5,786 nt of DNA from a bacterium (GTDB lineage: Bacteria; Pseudomonadota; Alphaproteobacteria; Rhizobiales; Xanthobacteraceae): NCBI GenBank assembly GCA_029946075.1, contig JAQSDT010000185.1, forward strand, positions 1-5,786, read 5' to 3'. A program made the translations under genes and the position numbers. Below the pieces are notes generated by a model. It saw only the letters and a list, made by a program, of their open reading frames with translations. It ran no database searches and was not told the DNA's origin. Shown in pieces: positions 1-5,786 of the stretch; the stretch's first letter is position 1; each line of letters begins with the position of its first letter.

Positions 1-80
1 AATCAGAACCGGGCTCTGGATTCTTGTTTTGACGCGTTTTCTTCACGCGAACCGGGTTCCACTTCGCTCGAAAACGCTCC
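1..80. repeat. REP-like palindromic intergenic repeat
   Basis: This non-coding stretch contains nested inverted repeats. GCGTTTTC (34-41) is matched by GAAAACGC (70-77), enclosing GAACC-G-GGTTC (49-59). A separate imperfect palindrome lies at 1-24 (AATCAGA facing TCTGGATT around CCGGG). The wording (TTGTTTTGACGCG, CTTCACGCGAACCGG, ACTTCGCTCGAAAACGCT) matches from memory a sequence repeated many times between genes in Bradyrhizobium and relatives. It lies beyond the terminator of the cysK operon, a usual place for such elements. It probably continues left of the window. No protein is proposed here. Confidence 0.55.
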
Positions 81-104
81 GGGATTGCCAGTCGACCGCA
101 TATC

Positions 105-136
105 AAAAAGGCCCGGGTTCACACCCCGGGCCTTTT
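105..136 (-). terminator. Intrinsic terminator of the cysK-brnA operon
   Basis: A perfect 12-bp stem (106-117 with 125-136, arms AAAAGGCCCGGG and CCCGGGCCTTTT) encloses a 7-nt loop. Read on the minus strand it ends in a run of five T (complement of 105-109). It sits 34 nt beyond the stop of the antitoxin-like gene. The arms are A/T-tailed on both sides, so it could also stop plus-strand transcription. Confidence 0.87.
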
Positions 137-169
137 CCGTTACGTCGGATGCGTTCGCCGCGCCGACGG

Positions 170-409
170 CTATTTGCCCGCGGCCTTGCGCAGTGCCTCG
201 TTGATGCGGTCCTGCCAGCCGGGACCGCCTTCCTGAAAATACTCCAGCACGTCCTGATCGATCCGCAGCGACACCAGTTCCCTCACGCCGGGCAGCGCCA
301 CCTGCCTGGGCGGCGCCTCCACCACCTTGGTGGTGGTGCGCTTGAAGGCAGCTTCCGCTTCGCTGCGGGCGTCGTTGAGGGTTCTCGGCCGCCTCGGCTG
401 GTCTGCCAT
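170..409 (-). CDS. Orphan BrnA-family antitoxin-like protein
   Basis: The product is a 79-residue, highly charged small protein. Residues 1-43 are polar and probably flexible. Residues 44-79 (ELVSLRIDQDVLEYFQEGGP, then GWQDRINEALRKA) fit the ribbon-helix-helix module of BrnA/DUF4415 antitoxins: a short beta strand with alternating hydrophobics (VSLRI), then two helices joined by a Gly-rich turn before W65. In BrnTA systems BrnA neutralises the ribonuclease BrnT and represses its own operon through DNA binding. No brnT-like gene is visible on either side, so this copy looks like an orphan. It begins 3 nt after the cysK stop, has its Shine-Dalgarno inside cysK, and shares the terminator at 105-136, so it should be co-expressed with cysteine synthase. 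The family call rests on the C-terminal motif. A role in repressing the cysK operon is possible but unproven. Confidence 0.8.
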   Translation of the reverse strand: MADQPRRPRTLNDARSEAEAAFKRTTTKVVEAPPRQVALPGVRELVSLRIDQDVLEYFQEGGPGWQDRINEALRKAAGK

Positions 410-412
410 CGC

Positions 413-1390
413 TCAGATTCCTTCGAAAAGTACCGTCGACAGGTACCGCTCGGAGAATGACGGGACAATGGCCAGAATGGTCTTGCCGGCGTTTTCCGGA
501 CGCTTGCCGATCGCCAGAGCCGCCGCGATCGCGGCACCGGAGGAGATGCCACCCGGGATGCCCTCGTTGCGCGCCAGCGCCCGCGCGGTCTCGATGGCGG
601 TCGGCCCGTTGACCTTGACGATCTCGTCGATGACGGACCGATCCAGAACGTCAGGAACGAAGCCGGCGCCAATGCCCTGGATCTTGTGCGGCGTATGCTG
701 CCCGCCCGACAGCACCGGGCTTTCCTCCGGCTCGACCGCAACGATCCGCAAGCCCGGCTTGCGCTGCTTGAGCACCTGCCCGACGCCGGTAATTGTGCCG
801 CCGGTACCGACGCCGGCGACGAAGAAGTCGAGATTGCCGCCGGTATCGTTCCAGATTTCCTCCGCCGTGGTACGGCGGTGGACTTCGGGGTTGGCGAGGT
901 TCTTGAACTGCTGCGGCATGACGGCGTTCGGCGTCGTCCGCACCAGTTCTTCGGCCGTGGCGATCGAACCCTTCATGCCCTGCGCGGCCGGCGTCAGGAC
1001 GATCTCAGCACCGAGGAAGGCCAGCATCTTGCGCCGTTCGATCGACATCGATTCCGGCATCACCAGCTTGAGCCGGTAGCCGCGCGAGGCCGCGACGAAC
1101 GCCAGCGCGATGCCGGTATTGCCCGAGGTCGGCTCGATCAGCACGGTATCGGCGTTGATCACGCCGGCCTTCTCCATGGCGATGATCATGGCGGCGCCGA
1201 TGCGGTCTTTGACGCTCGCGGCCGGGTTCAGATATTCCAGCTTGGCCAGGATGGTTGCGTTGACGCCGTGCATTTGAGGCAATTTGCGCAGGCGCACGAT
1301 CGGCGTATCGCCGATCGCGTCGACGATGGAGTCGAAGACCTTGCCCCGACCGGGACGGTGCACTGCACTCGCGGCTGATGACGCATCCAT
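413..1390 (-). CDS. cysK: Cysteine synthase A (O-acetylserine sulfhydrylase)
   Basis: This cytoplasmic PLP enzyme makes L-cysteine from O-acetylserine and sulfide, the last step of sulfate assimilation. The 325-residue product has the fold-type II landmarks in order. K61 in NPAASVKDR is the Schiff-base lysine. TSGNTG (88-93) is the substrate carboxylate loop. GTGGT (195-199) is the PLP-phosphate loop. HKIQGIGAGFVP (235-246) is the CysK signature. GISSGAA (281-287) carries the serine facing the PLP ring nitrogen. The end PSFSERYLST (310-319) replaces the commoner SGERYLST, as I recall for rhizobial homologues. The length matches the family with a short N-terminal extension of about 17 residues. The ATG at 1390 is preceded by AAAGGAG at 7 nt. It is the first gene of an operon with the BrnA-like gene. A cystathionine beta-synthase is less likely because no CBS or haem domain is present. Confidence 0.96.
   Translation of the reverse strand: MDASSAASAVHRPGRGKVFDSIVDAIGDTPIVRLRKLPQMHGVNATILAKLEYLNPAASVKDRIGAAMIIAMEKAGVINADTVLIEPTSGNTGIALAFVAASRGYRLKLVMPESMSIERRKMLAFLGAEIVLTPAAQGMKGSIATAEELVRTTPNAVMPQQFKNLANPEVHRRTTAEEIWNDTGGNLDFFVAGVGTGGTITGVGQVLKQRKPGLRIVAVEPEESPVLSGGQHTPHKIQGIGAGFVPDVLDRSVIDEIVKVNGPTAIETARALARNEGIPGGISSGAAIAAALAIGKRPENAGKTILAIVPSFSERYLSTVLFEGI
419..424 (-). promoter_or_regulatory. Ribosome binding site of the BrnA-like gene
   Basis: GAAGGA on the minus strand, inside the last codons of cysK and 9 nt before the ATG at 409. It supports that start and implies translation linked to cysK. Confidence 0.7.
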
Positions 1391-1397
1391 CGCTCAA

Positions 1398-1404
1398 CTC
1401 CTTT
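1398..1404 (-). promoter_or_regulatory. cysK: Ribosome binding site of cysK
   Basis: AAAGGAG on the minus strand, 7 nt before the ATG at 1390. It is a strong Shine-Dalgarno that fixes the start of cysK. Confidence 0.85.
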
Positions 1405-1415
1405 GGCAATATTGT

Positions 1416-1431
1416 GCCCGAATTTTCGGGC
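1416..1431. promoter_or_regulatory. Perfect palindrome in the cysK leader
   Basis: GCCCGAATTTTCGGGC is a perfect 16-bp palindrome (7-bp arms around TT), 25 nt upstream of the cysK ATG and just downstream of the candidate promoter. It could be an operator for a dimeric regulator, or in RNA a small hairpin at the 5' end of the transcript. Which one cannot be decided from sequence. Confidence 0.5.
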
Positions 1432-1440
1432 GTTTCCCTA

Positions 1441-1468
1441 CTTAGAAGCAGCGCGCTGCCGGGCGCAA
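1441..1468 (-). promoter_or_regulatory. cysK: Candidate cysK promoter
   Basis: On the minus strand TTGCGC (1468-1463) and TCTAAG (1446-1441) are 16 bp apart, each matching 4 of 6 sigma70 consensus positions. The predicted start near 1434 would put the palindrome at 1416-1431 at the very 5' end of the RNA. The match is weak and other boxes are possible. Confidence 0.35.
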
Positions 1469-1536
1469 GCGTGTTCCGGATTCACAAATTCGCTGCAATG
1501 CAAAATCGAATACCGTGAAACCAACGCATTTGTGTT

Positions 1537-1566
1537 GCGACATCGTCAAAGACTTCAGGCTATACT
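1537..1566 (+). promoter_or_regulatory. Candidate promoter of the zinc-ribbon gene
   Basis: GCGACA (1537-1542) and TATACT (1561-1566, 5 of 6 matches to TATAAT) are separated by 18 bp. Transcription would start near 1573, giving a leader of about 40 nt that carries the Shine-Dalgarno. The -10 box is convincing and the -35 less so. Confidence 0.5.
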
Positions 1567-1598
1567 TTCGTCGTGAGTTGAGCTCCGGTTCAGATCGC

Positions 1599-1607
1599 AA
1601 AGGAGGT
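1599..1607 (+). promoter_or_regulatory. Consensus ribosome binding site of the zinc-ribbon gene
   Basis: AAAGGAGGT is a full complement to the 16S rRNA 3' end and lies 5 nt before the ATG at 1613. It is the best Shine-Dalgarno in the window and predicts strong translation of the small protein. Confidence 0.88.
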
Positions 1608-1612
1608 CCACG

Positions 1613-1828
1613 ATGCCAGCGCTTGCTGAAGTCCAGTCGACCGTAGCGTCCCGACCCGACCCGCGTGGCTGTGATTTGCCGACATGCCCTGTGTGTGCCG
1701 ACTCGATGGTTGCCGCAGAAGCTTCAGCCTATCTGTATGACAACGTCATCAGCTATCTCTGGACCTGCGACACCTGCGGTTATGGCTTTGTGACCAAGCA
1801 TTCGGTCAAGCGGTTCGCCTGTAACTGA
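1613..1828 (+). CDS. Small zinc-ribbon protein of unknown function
   Basis: The 71-residue product has CPVC at 25-28 and CDTC at 52-55, the paired Cys-X2-Cys knuckles of a zinc ribbon. They are separated by a Tyr/Ala-rich stretch (about 33-50) likely to form the beta hairpin. C20 and C70 lie outside the knuckles. There is no signal peptide or membrane segment, so the protein should be cytoplasmic. It carries its own promoter-like sequence, a consensus ribosome binding site and a strong terminator (1855-1884), so it looks like a real, well-expressed single-gene unit. Zinc ribbons of this size bind nucleic acid or proteins, but nothing here says which, and I do not recognise a named family. The gene is convergent with tgt, the stop codons being 6 nt apart. Confidence 0.85.
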   Translation: MPALAEVQSTVASRPDPRGCDLPTCPVCADSMVAAEASAYLYDNVISYLWTCDTCGYGFVTKHSVKRFACN

Positions 1829-1834
1829 GTGTCC

Positions 1835-2968
1835 TCACCTCGGTGGAATATCACCGCGCGCCCAGTCGGCGCGCGTTTGTTTTTGGAACGTCTCGAATGT
1901 TCCATCCGATATCGCCGCGCGCATGCCCTGCATCAGGTGCTGGTAATAGGCGATGTTGATTTCCGACAGCAGCATCGCGCCCAGCGTTTCACCCGCACGC
2001 ACCAGGTGATGCAGATAGGCACGTGAATAATCCCGCGCCGCCGGCCAATCGCTTGCTTCATCCAGCGGCCGCGGATCGTCGGCATGACGCGCGTTGCGCA
2101 GATTAATCTGGCCGAAGCGCGTGAACGCCATGCCGTGGCGTCCATTTCGCGTCGGCATCACGCAATCGAACATGTCGATGCCGCGCGCCACGGCCTCCAG
2201 CAGATCCTGGGGCGTACCGACGCCCATCAGATAGCGCGGCCGATCCGCAGGAAGAAGCGGCGCGGTCTCATCGATCATTGCCAGCATCACGGCCTGCGGC
2301 TCACCGACCGCAAGGCCGCCGATCGCATAACCATGGAAGCCGATCTCGACCAGTCCGCGCGCGCTGGCATGACGCAGGTCCGGGATGTCACCGCCCTGCA
2401 CGATGCCGAACAGCATGTAGCCGTCGGGCGCCGTCTCGAAAGCGCGCTTGCTGCGTTCGGCCCAGCGCAGCGACAACAGCATCGCACGCTCGATGTCCTT
2501 GCGCGTCGCCGGCAGCCGCACACATTCATCCATCTGCATCGCGATGTCGGAGCCGAGCAGCCGCTGCACCTCGATCGATCGTTCGGGCGAAAGTTCGACC
2601 TTGGCGCCGTCGATATGCGAGCGGAAAGTTACGGCGCGTTCGGTCACCTTGCGCAGATCCGACAGCGACATCACCTGGAAGCCGCCGGAGTCGGTCAGGA
2701 CAGGTCCCTTCCAGCCGGTGAAGTTCTGCAGGCCGCCGAGCGCTGCGATCCGCTCGGCGCCCGGCCGCAGCATCAGATGATAGGTGTTGCCGAGCACGAT
2801 ATCGGCGCCGGCGTCGCGCACCTCGCGCCAGTGCATGCCCTTCATGGCGCCGGCGGTGCCGACCGGCATGAAGGCGGGCGTGCGCACCACACCGTGCGGC
2901 GTGGTCAGGCGGCCGGTGCGGGCTTTGCCGTCGGACGACAGCAATTCGAAATGGTTGGGGAGGCTCAT
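1835..2968 (-). CDS. tgt: Queuine tRNA-ribosyltransferase (tRNA-guanine transglycosylase)
   Basis: Tgt swaps G34 of GUN-anticodon tRNAs (Asp, Asn, His, Tyr) for preQ1, which QueA then converts towards queuosine. The 377-residue TIM-barrel protein keeps the active site: TDSGGFQ with D93 (general acid), MDEC with D147 and C149, Q191 in the QGG loop, YAIGGLAVGE (214-223), and the nucleophile D268 in GIDMFDCVMPTR. It is unusual in lacking the zinc site. Aligned to the Zymomonas enzyme, whose ligands are C318, C320, C323 and H349, this protein has S306, W308, A311 and I337, while the surrounding sequence (DYSRAYLHHL, ETLGAML, NIAYYQ) is intact. The length is normal. The ATG at 2968 has no Shine-Dalgarno and lies 7 nt from a -10 box, so the mRNA is probably leaderless. The gene is divergent from asd and is not adjacent to queA. Confidence 0.96.
   Translation of the reverse strand: MSLPNHFELLSSDGKARTGRLTTPHGVVRTPAFMPVGTAGAMKGMHWREVRDAGADIVLGNTYHLMLRPGAERIAALGGLQNFTGWKGPVLTDSGGFQVMSLSDLRKVTERAVTFRSHIDGAKVELSPERSIEVQRLLGSDIAMQMDECVRLPATRKDIERAMLLSLRWAERSKRAFETAPDGYMLFGIVQGGDIPDLRHASARGLVEIGFHGYAIGGLAVGEPQAVMLAMIDETAPLLPADRPRYLMGVGTPQDLLEAVARGIDMFDCVMPTRNGRHGMAFTRFGQINLRNARHADDPRPLDEASDWPAARDYSRAYLHHLVRAGETLGAMLLSEINIAYYQHLMQGMRAAISDGTFETFQKQTRADWARGDIPPR
1855..1884 (+). terminator. Terminator of the zinc-ribbon gene, inside tgt
   Basis: An 8-bp all-GC stem (CGCGCGCC at 1855-1862 with GGCGCGCG at 1868-1875) has a 5-nt loop and is followed by TTTGTTTTT (1876-1884). It acts on plus-strand RNA and begins 27 nt past the stop of the zinc-ribbon gene. It lies wholly within the opposing tgt coding sequence, so the mRNA 3' end is antisense to the end of tgt. Confidence 0.85.
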
Positions 2969-2975
2969 GGGGTAG

Positions 2976-3005
2976 CTTATGGCGTGACAAAGGGCCCCTG
3001 TTCAA
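2976..3005 (-). promoter_or_regulatory. tgt: Candidate tgt promoter giving a leaderless mRNA
   Basis: On the minus strand TTGAAC (3005-3000) and CATAAG (2981-2976) are 18 bp apart. The -10 box ends 7 nt before the ATG at 2968, so transcription should begin at or next to that ATG. The lack of any Shine-Dalgarno before tgt agrees with this. The same CATAAG hexamer is used by the divergent asd-leader promoter. Confidence 0.55.
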
Positions 3006-3026
3006 CCTTATCCGGGGCCGTTTTTT
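2993..3026 (+). terminator. Weak terminator-like hairpin between the divergent promoters
   Basis: GGCCCC (2993-2998) can pair with GGGGCC (3014-3019) around a 15-nt loop, followed by GTTTTTT. Read on the plus strand it could stop antisense RNA coming out of tgt and so insulate the asd leader. No plus-strand gene needs it, the stem is only 6 bp and the loop is long, so this call is tentative. Confidence 0.3.
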
Positions 3027-3034
3027 GGCCAAAA
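3023..3034. promoter_or_regulatory. 12-bp palindrome between the tgt and asd promoters
   Basis: TTTTGGCCAAAA is a perfect 12-bp palindrome lying 4 bp upstream of the -35 box of the asd-leader promoter and 17 bp upstream of the tgt -35 box. It is a possible operator, or may only supply upstream A/T-rich DNA. No regulator can be named. Confidence 0.35.
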
Positions 3035-3038
3035 CCCG

Positions 3039-3067
3039 TTGACGGCGGCCGAACTCTGCCGCATAAG
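3039..3067 (+). promoter_or_regulatory. Promoter of the asd leader
   Basis: TTGACG (3039-3044, 5 of 6 matches to consensus) and CATAAG (3062-3067, 4 of 6) have the ideal 17-bp spacing. Transcription should start near 3074-3076, at or within 2 nt of the ATG of the leader open frame. No promoter-like sequence is visible between the leader terminator (ending 3204) and the asd GTG (3244), so this is probably the asd promoter as well. Confidence 0.72.
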
Positions 3068-3075
3068 TCCGCGCC

Positions 3076-3147
3076 ATGAACGCGACCACCAAACGCACCG
3101 CGAAAACCAAAGCACCCTTGGGGGGCTCGGGAGCCGTGCGCGCGTAG
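3076..3147 (+). CDS. Putative Thr/Lys-rich leader peptide of asd
   Basis: This 23-codon frame runs from ATG to TAG. Residues 4-12 are TTKRTAKTK, so seven of nine are Thr or Lys. All four Thr codons are ACC and all three Lys codons AAA. The remainder (A13-A23) is Gly/Ala-rich because it also encodes the RNA strands of an attenuator. Asd makes the precursor shared by threonine, lysine and methionine, so a peptide loaded with Thr and Lys codons ahead of asd fits a ribosome-stalling sensor like thrL of enterobacteria. No Shine-Dalgarno precedes it. The predicted RNA starts at or within 2 nt of its ATG, so translation would be leaderless, as I recall for trpL in Sinorhizobium. The peptide itself probably has no enzymatic role. 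Translation is inferred, not shown. Confidence 0.68.
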   Translation: MNATTKRTAKTKAPLGGSGAVRA

Positions 3148-3204
3148 TCGAACGATCGCATCATCTGAACCGAAGCCCCGCCTGAAAAGGACCGGGGCTT
3201 TTTT
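3111..3204 (+). promoter_or_regulatory. Putative transcription attenuator controlling asd
   Basis: Four RNA strands form competing helices. Strand 1 (AGCACCC, 3111-3117) pairs with 3121-3127 with one mismatch and a 3-nt loop. Strand 2 (GGGGCUCGG, 3122-3130) pairs with strand 3 (CCGAAGCCCC, 3170-3179) as 9 bp with one bulged A, forming the antiterminator. Strand 3 (3173-3180) pairs with strand 4 (3193-3200) to make the terminator. A ribosome stalled on the Thr/Lys codons ending at 3111 would cover strand 1, free strand 2 and allow antitermination into asd. A ribosome reaching the TAG at 3145 would sit close to strand 2 and favour termination. The geometry matches classical amino-acid attenuators. The pairings are visible in the sequence and the regulatory behaviour is inferred. Confidence 0.68.
3173..3204 (+). terminator. Intrinsic terminator in the asd leader
   Basis: The stem AAGCCCCG (3173-3180) with CGGGGCTT (3193-3200) can be extended inside by CC/GG (3181-3182 with 3189-3190) and ends in six T (3199-3204). It lies 39 nt before the asd start, between the only good promoter and the gene, so asd expression requires readthrough or an unseen second promoter. Confidence 0.88.
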
Positions 3205-3230
3205 ATTGCCTGCAGCATCACACCCGAACA

Positions 3231-3236
3231 AGAGGA
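3231..3236 (+). promoter_or_regulatory. asd: Ribosome binding site of asd
   Basis: AGAGGA lies 7 nt before the GTG at 3244. It is a good Shine-Dalgarno that supports the GTG start, in contrast to the leaderless start of the upstream peptide. Confidence 0.8.
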
Positions 3237-3243
3237 CAGACCC

Positions 3244-4269
3244 GTGAGCCACGAACCCGTTGTAGCCATCGTCGGAGTAACCGGCGCCGTCGGCGCCGAA
3301 TTCATCGCCACCATGGACAAGCGCAATTTCCACGTCGGCAAGCTGAAGGCGCTGGCCAGTGCCCGCTCGGCGGGCCGCAGCATCGACTTCCGCGGCCAGA
3401 AGGTCTTGATCGAGGAACTGACCCCGCATTCCTTCCACGGCGTCGACATCGCGCTGTTCTCGGCCGGCAGCGGCATCTCGAAGAAGTACGCGCCGATCGC
3501 GGTGAAGTCCGGCGCCGTCGTGGTCGACAATTCGTCGGCGTTCCGGATGGATCCCGACGTGCCGCTGGTGATCCCGGAGATCAATGCCAATCGCATCCGC
3601 GACCACAAGGGCATCATCGCCAATCCGAACTGTTCGGCGATCACGGCGCTGGTGCCGCTGGCGCCGATCCATCGCCAGAACCGCATCAGGCGCGTGATCC
3701 TGTCGACCTACCAGGCCGCCAGCGGCGCCGGTGCTGCAGCGATGGAAGAACTGGTGGAATCCACCCGCGCCCATCTCGACGGCCGTCCCTTCACGCCGAA
3801 GGTGATTCCGCTGCCCTACGCCTTCAACGTCTTCAGCCACAACACGGCGATCGATCCGGAGACCGGCTACAATGACGAAGAGACCAAGGTGATCAACGAG
3901 TCCCGCAAGATCCTCGAAGACGACGACATTGCGATCGGCGTCACCTGCGTGCGCGTGCCGGTGCTGCGCGCGCATTGCGAGGCCATCACCTTCGAATGCG
4001 AGAAGCCGATCACCGAGGACGAGGTGCGTGCGATCCTGTCGAAGGCGCCGGGCGTGCGGATCGTCGACGACCGCGCGAAGAACTACTTCCCGATGCCGAT
4101 CGACGCTTCGGGCCAGGACGACGTGCTGGTCGGCCGTATCCGCAGGGATCTCAGCGATTCCAGCGGCCACTCGATCTCGATGTTCGTCTCCGCGGACCAG
4201 CTGTTGAAGGGCGCCGCGCTGAACGCCGTGCAGATTGCGGAGCTCTTGCCGCAGCGCGCGATGGCGTGA
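3244..4269 (+). CDS. asd: Aspartate-semialdehyde dehydrogenase
   Basis: Asd reduces L-aspartyl-4-phosphate to aspartate semialdehyde with NADPH, at the branch leading to lysine/diaminopimelate, threonine and methionine. The 341-residue protein has an N-terminal Rossmann motif GVTGAVG (11-17), the phosphate-binding SSAFR (97-101), the catalytic cysteine C130 in NPNCS, Q157 in STYQAASGAG, and the second active-site residue H244 in CVRVPVLRAH. C-terminal conserved blocks are GQDDVLVGRIR (290-300) and LKGAALNAVQIAE (321-333). It resembles the Bacillus/cyanobacterial type more than the Asd I recall next to leuB in Bradyrhizobium, so it may be a second paralogue. The GTG start has a Shine-Dalgarno at 7 nt. A Thr/Lys leader peptide and terminator lie directly upstream, suggesting attenuation control. All 15 lysines use AAG. Confidence 0.95.
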   Translation: MSHEPVVAIVGVTGAVGAEFIATMDKRNFHVGKLKALASARSAGRSIDFRGQKVLIEELTPHSFHGVDIALFSAGSGISKKYAPIAVKSGAVVVDNSSAFRMDPDVPLVIPEINANRIRDHKGIIANPNCSAITALVPLAPIHRQNRIRRVILSTYQAASGAGAAAMEELVESTRAHLDGRPFTPKVIPLPYAFNVFSHNTAIDPETGYNDEETKVINESRKILEDDDIAIGVTCVRVPVLRAHCEAITFECEKPITEDEVRAILSKAPGVRIVDDRAKNYFPMPIDASGQDDVLVGRIRRDLSDSSGHSISMFVSADQLLKGAALNAVQIAELLPQRAMA

Positions 4270-4278
4270 GGCGAATGA

Positions 4279-4363
4279 CGGTCTCGCAGGGTGGGCGAAG
4301 CGCAGCGTGCCCCCCCTGCGGCACCGCCTTGCTGGCAGTAGTCTTACGCTCTAGGCGAGACCG
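4279..4363. repeat. Compound palindromic repeat downstream of asd
   Basis: An outer perfect 9-bp inverted repeat (CGGTCTCGC at 4279-4287, GCGAGACCG at 4355-4363) encloses an inner 12-bp inverted repeat with one mismatch (4285-4296 with 4309-4320) around GAAGCGCAGCGT. The inner block GGGTGGGCGAAGCGCAGCGT is of a type I recall as widely repeated between genes in Bradyrhizobium. It looks like a REP-type element in the 3' untranslated region of asd, ahead of its terminator. No coding sequence is supported in 4270-4466. Confidence 0.55.
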
Positions 4364-4428
4364 GCAGAATCGCGGCCTGATGATCTCGGCGCTCGCTTGC
4401 GAAAGCTGCGCTTCCTCCCTGAAACTTC

Positions 4429-4454
4429 AACCCGCCCTCAGGGCGGGTTTCTTT
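4429..4454 (+). terminator. Terminator of asd
   Basis: A perfect 9-bp stem AACCCGCCC (4429-4437) with GGGCGGGTT (4441-4449) has a TCA loop and is followed by TCTTTT. It lies between the convergent asd and oxidoreductase genes. On the minus strand the trailing T run is missing, so it mainly serves asd. Confidence 0.83.
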
Positions 4455-4466
4455 TCGGGACGATGC

Positions 4467-5435
4467 TCAGGCCGTCCTGACGACGACATTTCCGATCGTC
4501 CCCTGCTCCACGGCTTCGTGGGCGGCGGCCGTTTCAGCCAGCGGAAATGTCGGCCCGACGCGAGCCGTGATCTTGCCTTGCTCCAGCGCCTGGTTGATGC
4601 CCGCCGCTGCGCGGTCGCGCTCGAGGGCGTCGAGCTGGTAGACCAGGAAGAAGTTCAGCAGCACCGAATTCGAGAGGCAGAAGAATGCCGGAATCGTGGC
4701 CTCGGCTCCGGTGCCGTAAATGACGACGCTTCCCTTTGGCCGCAGCACGGCCGGAATCAGTTTCGCGTTGGCGGTGAGGTCCATTTCCAGAATGGCATCG
4801 ACGCCGCGCCTGCCGGTGATCTCGGCAACGCGGCCGCCGACATCTTCGCGCCGATAGTCGATGCAATGGTCGGCGCCAGCCTCGCGGGCGACCGCGGCCT
4901 TGTCCGGCGAGGAGATTGTCGTGACGACCGTCGCTCCCCGCGCCTTCGCGAACTGGATCGCAAACTGGCTGACCGACCCGGCCCCGCCTGAAACCAGCAC
5001 GACCGTCTTGTCGTCCGCGCGTGCCAGCTCGACAGCGTGAAATGCAGTCATGGCCGGAATGCCCAGGGTGGCTCCCTGTTCGAAGCCGATCTTGTCCGGG
5101 AGACGAACCGCCTGGACCGCCGGCAAGACGATGAATTCCGCGGCCGTGCCGAACGGGCGTTGCCACTGTCCGTTCCAGATCCACACCCGCTCGCCGAGGC
5201 GCGACGTCGGGATACCTGCTCCGACCGCCTCGATCACGCCGGCGCCGTCGCTGTGCGGGATCACGCGCGGAAACGCCAGCTTCCGCAATCCCCGGCTCTT
5301 CACGTCGGACGGGTTGACGCCGGACGCGTGCAGCCGAATGCGCACCTCGCCGACGCCCGGATCGGGCGTTTCGATCTCTTCGACACGCAGCACCGCGCGG
5401 GCTGGACCGTTGGCTTCATAGAAGGCGGCACGCAT
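4467..5435 (-). CDS. NADPH:quinone reductase-like zinc-independent MDR oxidoreductase
   Basis: The 322-residue product belongs to the quinone oxidoreductase/zeta-crystallin branch of the medium-chain dehydrogenase/reductase family, which reduces quinones or activated enones with NADPH in the cytoplasm. The N-terminal GroES-like domain (about 1-120) carries GVNPSDVKSR (39-48) and HSDGAGVIEAVG (61-72). The nucleotide-binding domain has VVLVSGGAGSVSQFAIQFAK (145-164). Neither the structural zinc cysteines nor the catalytic zinc ligands of alcohol dehydrogenases are present. The third Gly of the usual GAGxxG turn is Ser (S156). The frame is open upstream to an ATG at 5546, but the ATG at 5435 is preferred because the conserved MRAAFYEANGPARAVLRVEE begins there and GGGGAA precedes it. The actual substrate cannot be told. The gene is convergent with asd and lies 154 nt downstream of queA on the same strand. Confidence 0.88.
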   Translation of the reverse strand: MRAAFYEANGPARAVLRVEEIETPDPGVGEVRIRLHASGVNPSDVKSRGLRKLAFPRVIPHSDGAGVIEAVGAGIPTSRLGERVWIWNGQWQRPFGTAAEFIVLPAVQAVRLPDKIGFEQGATLGIPAMTAFHAVELARADDKTVVLVSGGAGSVSQFAIQFAKARGATVVTTISSPDKAAVAREAGADHCIDYRREDVGGRVAEITGRRGVDAILEMDLTANAKLIPAVLRPKGSVVIYGTGAEATIPAFFCLSNSVLLNFFLVYQLDALERDRAAAGINQALEQGKITARVGPTFPLAETAAAHEAVEQGTIGNVVVRTA

Positions 5436-5589
5436 GGAGTTTCCCCGGTGATCTTGCGACGCGAGGCGGCCTGATCCCGGCAGATCGACGGCGATGCGAC
5501 CGCACATCCATCGCTTGCCGGGCGCCTGCCAATATCGTGTGGCCAATTCTACCGGACGTCAATCGGGTCGCCGGCGGCCATCGGGCAGT
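5436..5589 (-). other. queA-oxidoreductase intergenic region
   Basis: No convincing gene or terminator is visible in these 154 nt. On the minus strand TTGACG (5562-5557) looks like a -35 box, but the nearest -10-like sequences (TAGAAT 5 bp away, GATATT 20 bp away) have unsuitable spacing. Readthrough from queA into the oxidoreductase gene is therefore possible. Confidence 0.35.
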
Positions 5590-5786
5590 TCAGTCCCGCT
5601 TGCGAAACAGCAGGCAGGCATCGCCGTACGAGTAGAACCGGTAGCCGGCCCCGATGGCGTGCGCGTAGGCCTGCTTCATCGTGTCGAGGCCGCAGAACGC
5701 CGACACCAGCATGAACAGCGTCGAGCGCGGCAGGTGGAAGTTGGTCAGGAGGATATCGACCGCCCGGAAGCGATAGCCGGGGGTGA
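5590..5786 (-). CDS. queA: QueA C-terminus (SAM:tRNA ribosyltransferase-isomerase), partial
   Basis: Only the last 64 codons and the TGA stop are in the window; the 5' part lies beyond the right edge. The fragment begins TPGYRFRAVDILLTNFHLPR and continues with STLFMLVSAF and YRFYSYGDACLLF, all hallmarks of the QueA C-terminus (E. coli has TNFHLPKSSLLMLVSAF and YRFFSYGDA). QueA transfers the ribosyl part of S-adenosylmethionine to preQ1 in tRNA, giving epoxyqueuosine, and acts after Tgt. In many bacteria queA and tgt are neighbours. Here they are on the same strand but separated by asd and an oxidoreductase gene. Residues visible here are well conserved, so the gene looks intact as far as it can be seen. Confidence 0.95.
   Translation of the reverse strand, partial: TPGYRFRAVDILLTNFHLPRSTLFMLVSAFCGLDTMKQAYAHAIGAGYRFYSYGDACLLFRKRD

Overview
The window reads as chromosomal DNA of an alphaproteobacterium of the Bradyrhizobium/Rhodopseudomonas group (Nitrobacteraceae). The basis is high GC with G/C-ending codons, protein sequences typical of that group (CysK ending SFSERYLST, Tgt, Asd), and palindromic intergenic repeats of the kind scattered through Bradyrhizobium genomes. The species assignment is inferred from sequence character only.

Layout, left to right. Positions 1-80 hold a palindromic repeat, followed by a terminator at 105-136. A minus-strand operon runs cysK (cysteine synthase, 1390-413) then a BrnA-type orphan antitoxin gene (409-170), with 3 nt between them. A divergent control region (1391-1612) separates cysK from a plus-strand gene for a 71-residue zinc-ribbon protein (1613-1828). That gene meets tgt (tRNA-guanine transglycosylase, minus, 2968-1835) tail to tail with 6 nt between the stop codons, and its terminator lies inside tgt. A second divergent control region (2969-3243) lies between tgt and asd (aspartate-semialdehyde dehydrogenase, plus, 3244-4269). After asd come a compound palindromic repeat (4279-4363) and a terminator (4429-4454). A minus-strand quinone-oxidoreductase-like gene (5435-4467) follows, and the window ends in the 3' part of queA (minus, 5786-5590).

The main discovery candidate is the 5' leader of asd. A sigma70-type promoter (3039-3067) would start an RNA almost exactly at the ATG of a 23-codon open frame (3076-3147). Residues 4-12 of that frame are Thr/Lys-rich (TTKRTAKTK), and all three Lys codons are AAA, whereas all 15 Lys codons in asd are AAG. A strong intrinsic terminator (3173-3204) stands 39 nt before the asd GTG. A 9-bp antiterminator helix (3122-3130 with 3170-3179) excludes the terminator stem, and an upstream hairpin (3111-3117 with 3121-3127) excludes the antiterminator. This is the full layout of a ribosome-mediated attenuator sensing threonine and lysine, the two end products whose codons are enriched and which are made through Asd. I know of no described attenuator of this kind on asd in alphaproteobacteria.

Other points: Tgt has replaced all four canonical zinc ligands. The two queuosine genes, tgt and queA, are separated by asd and the oxidoreductase. 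Both tgt and the leader peptide appear to be transcribed as leaderless mRNAs from promoters with an identical -10 hexamer (CATAAG).
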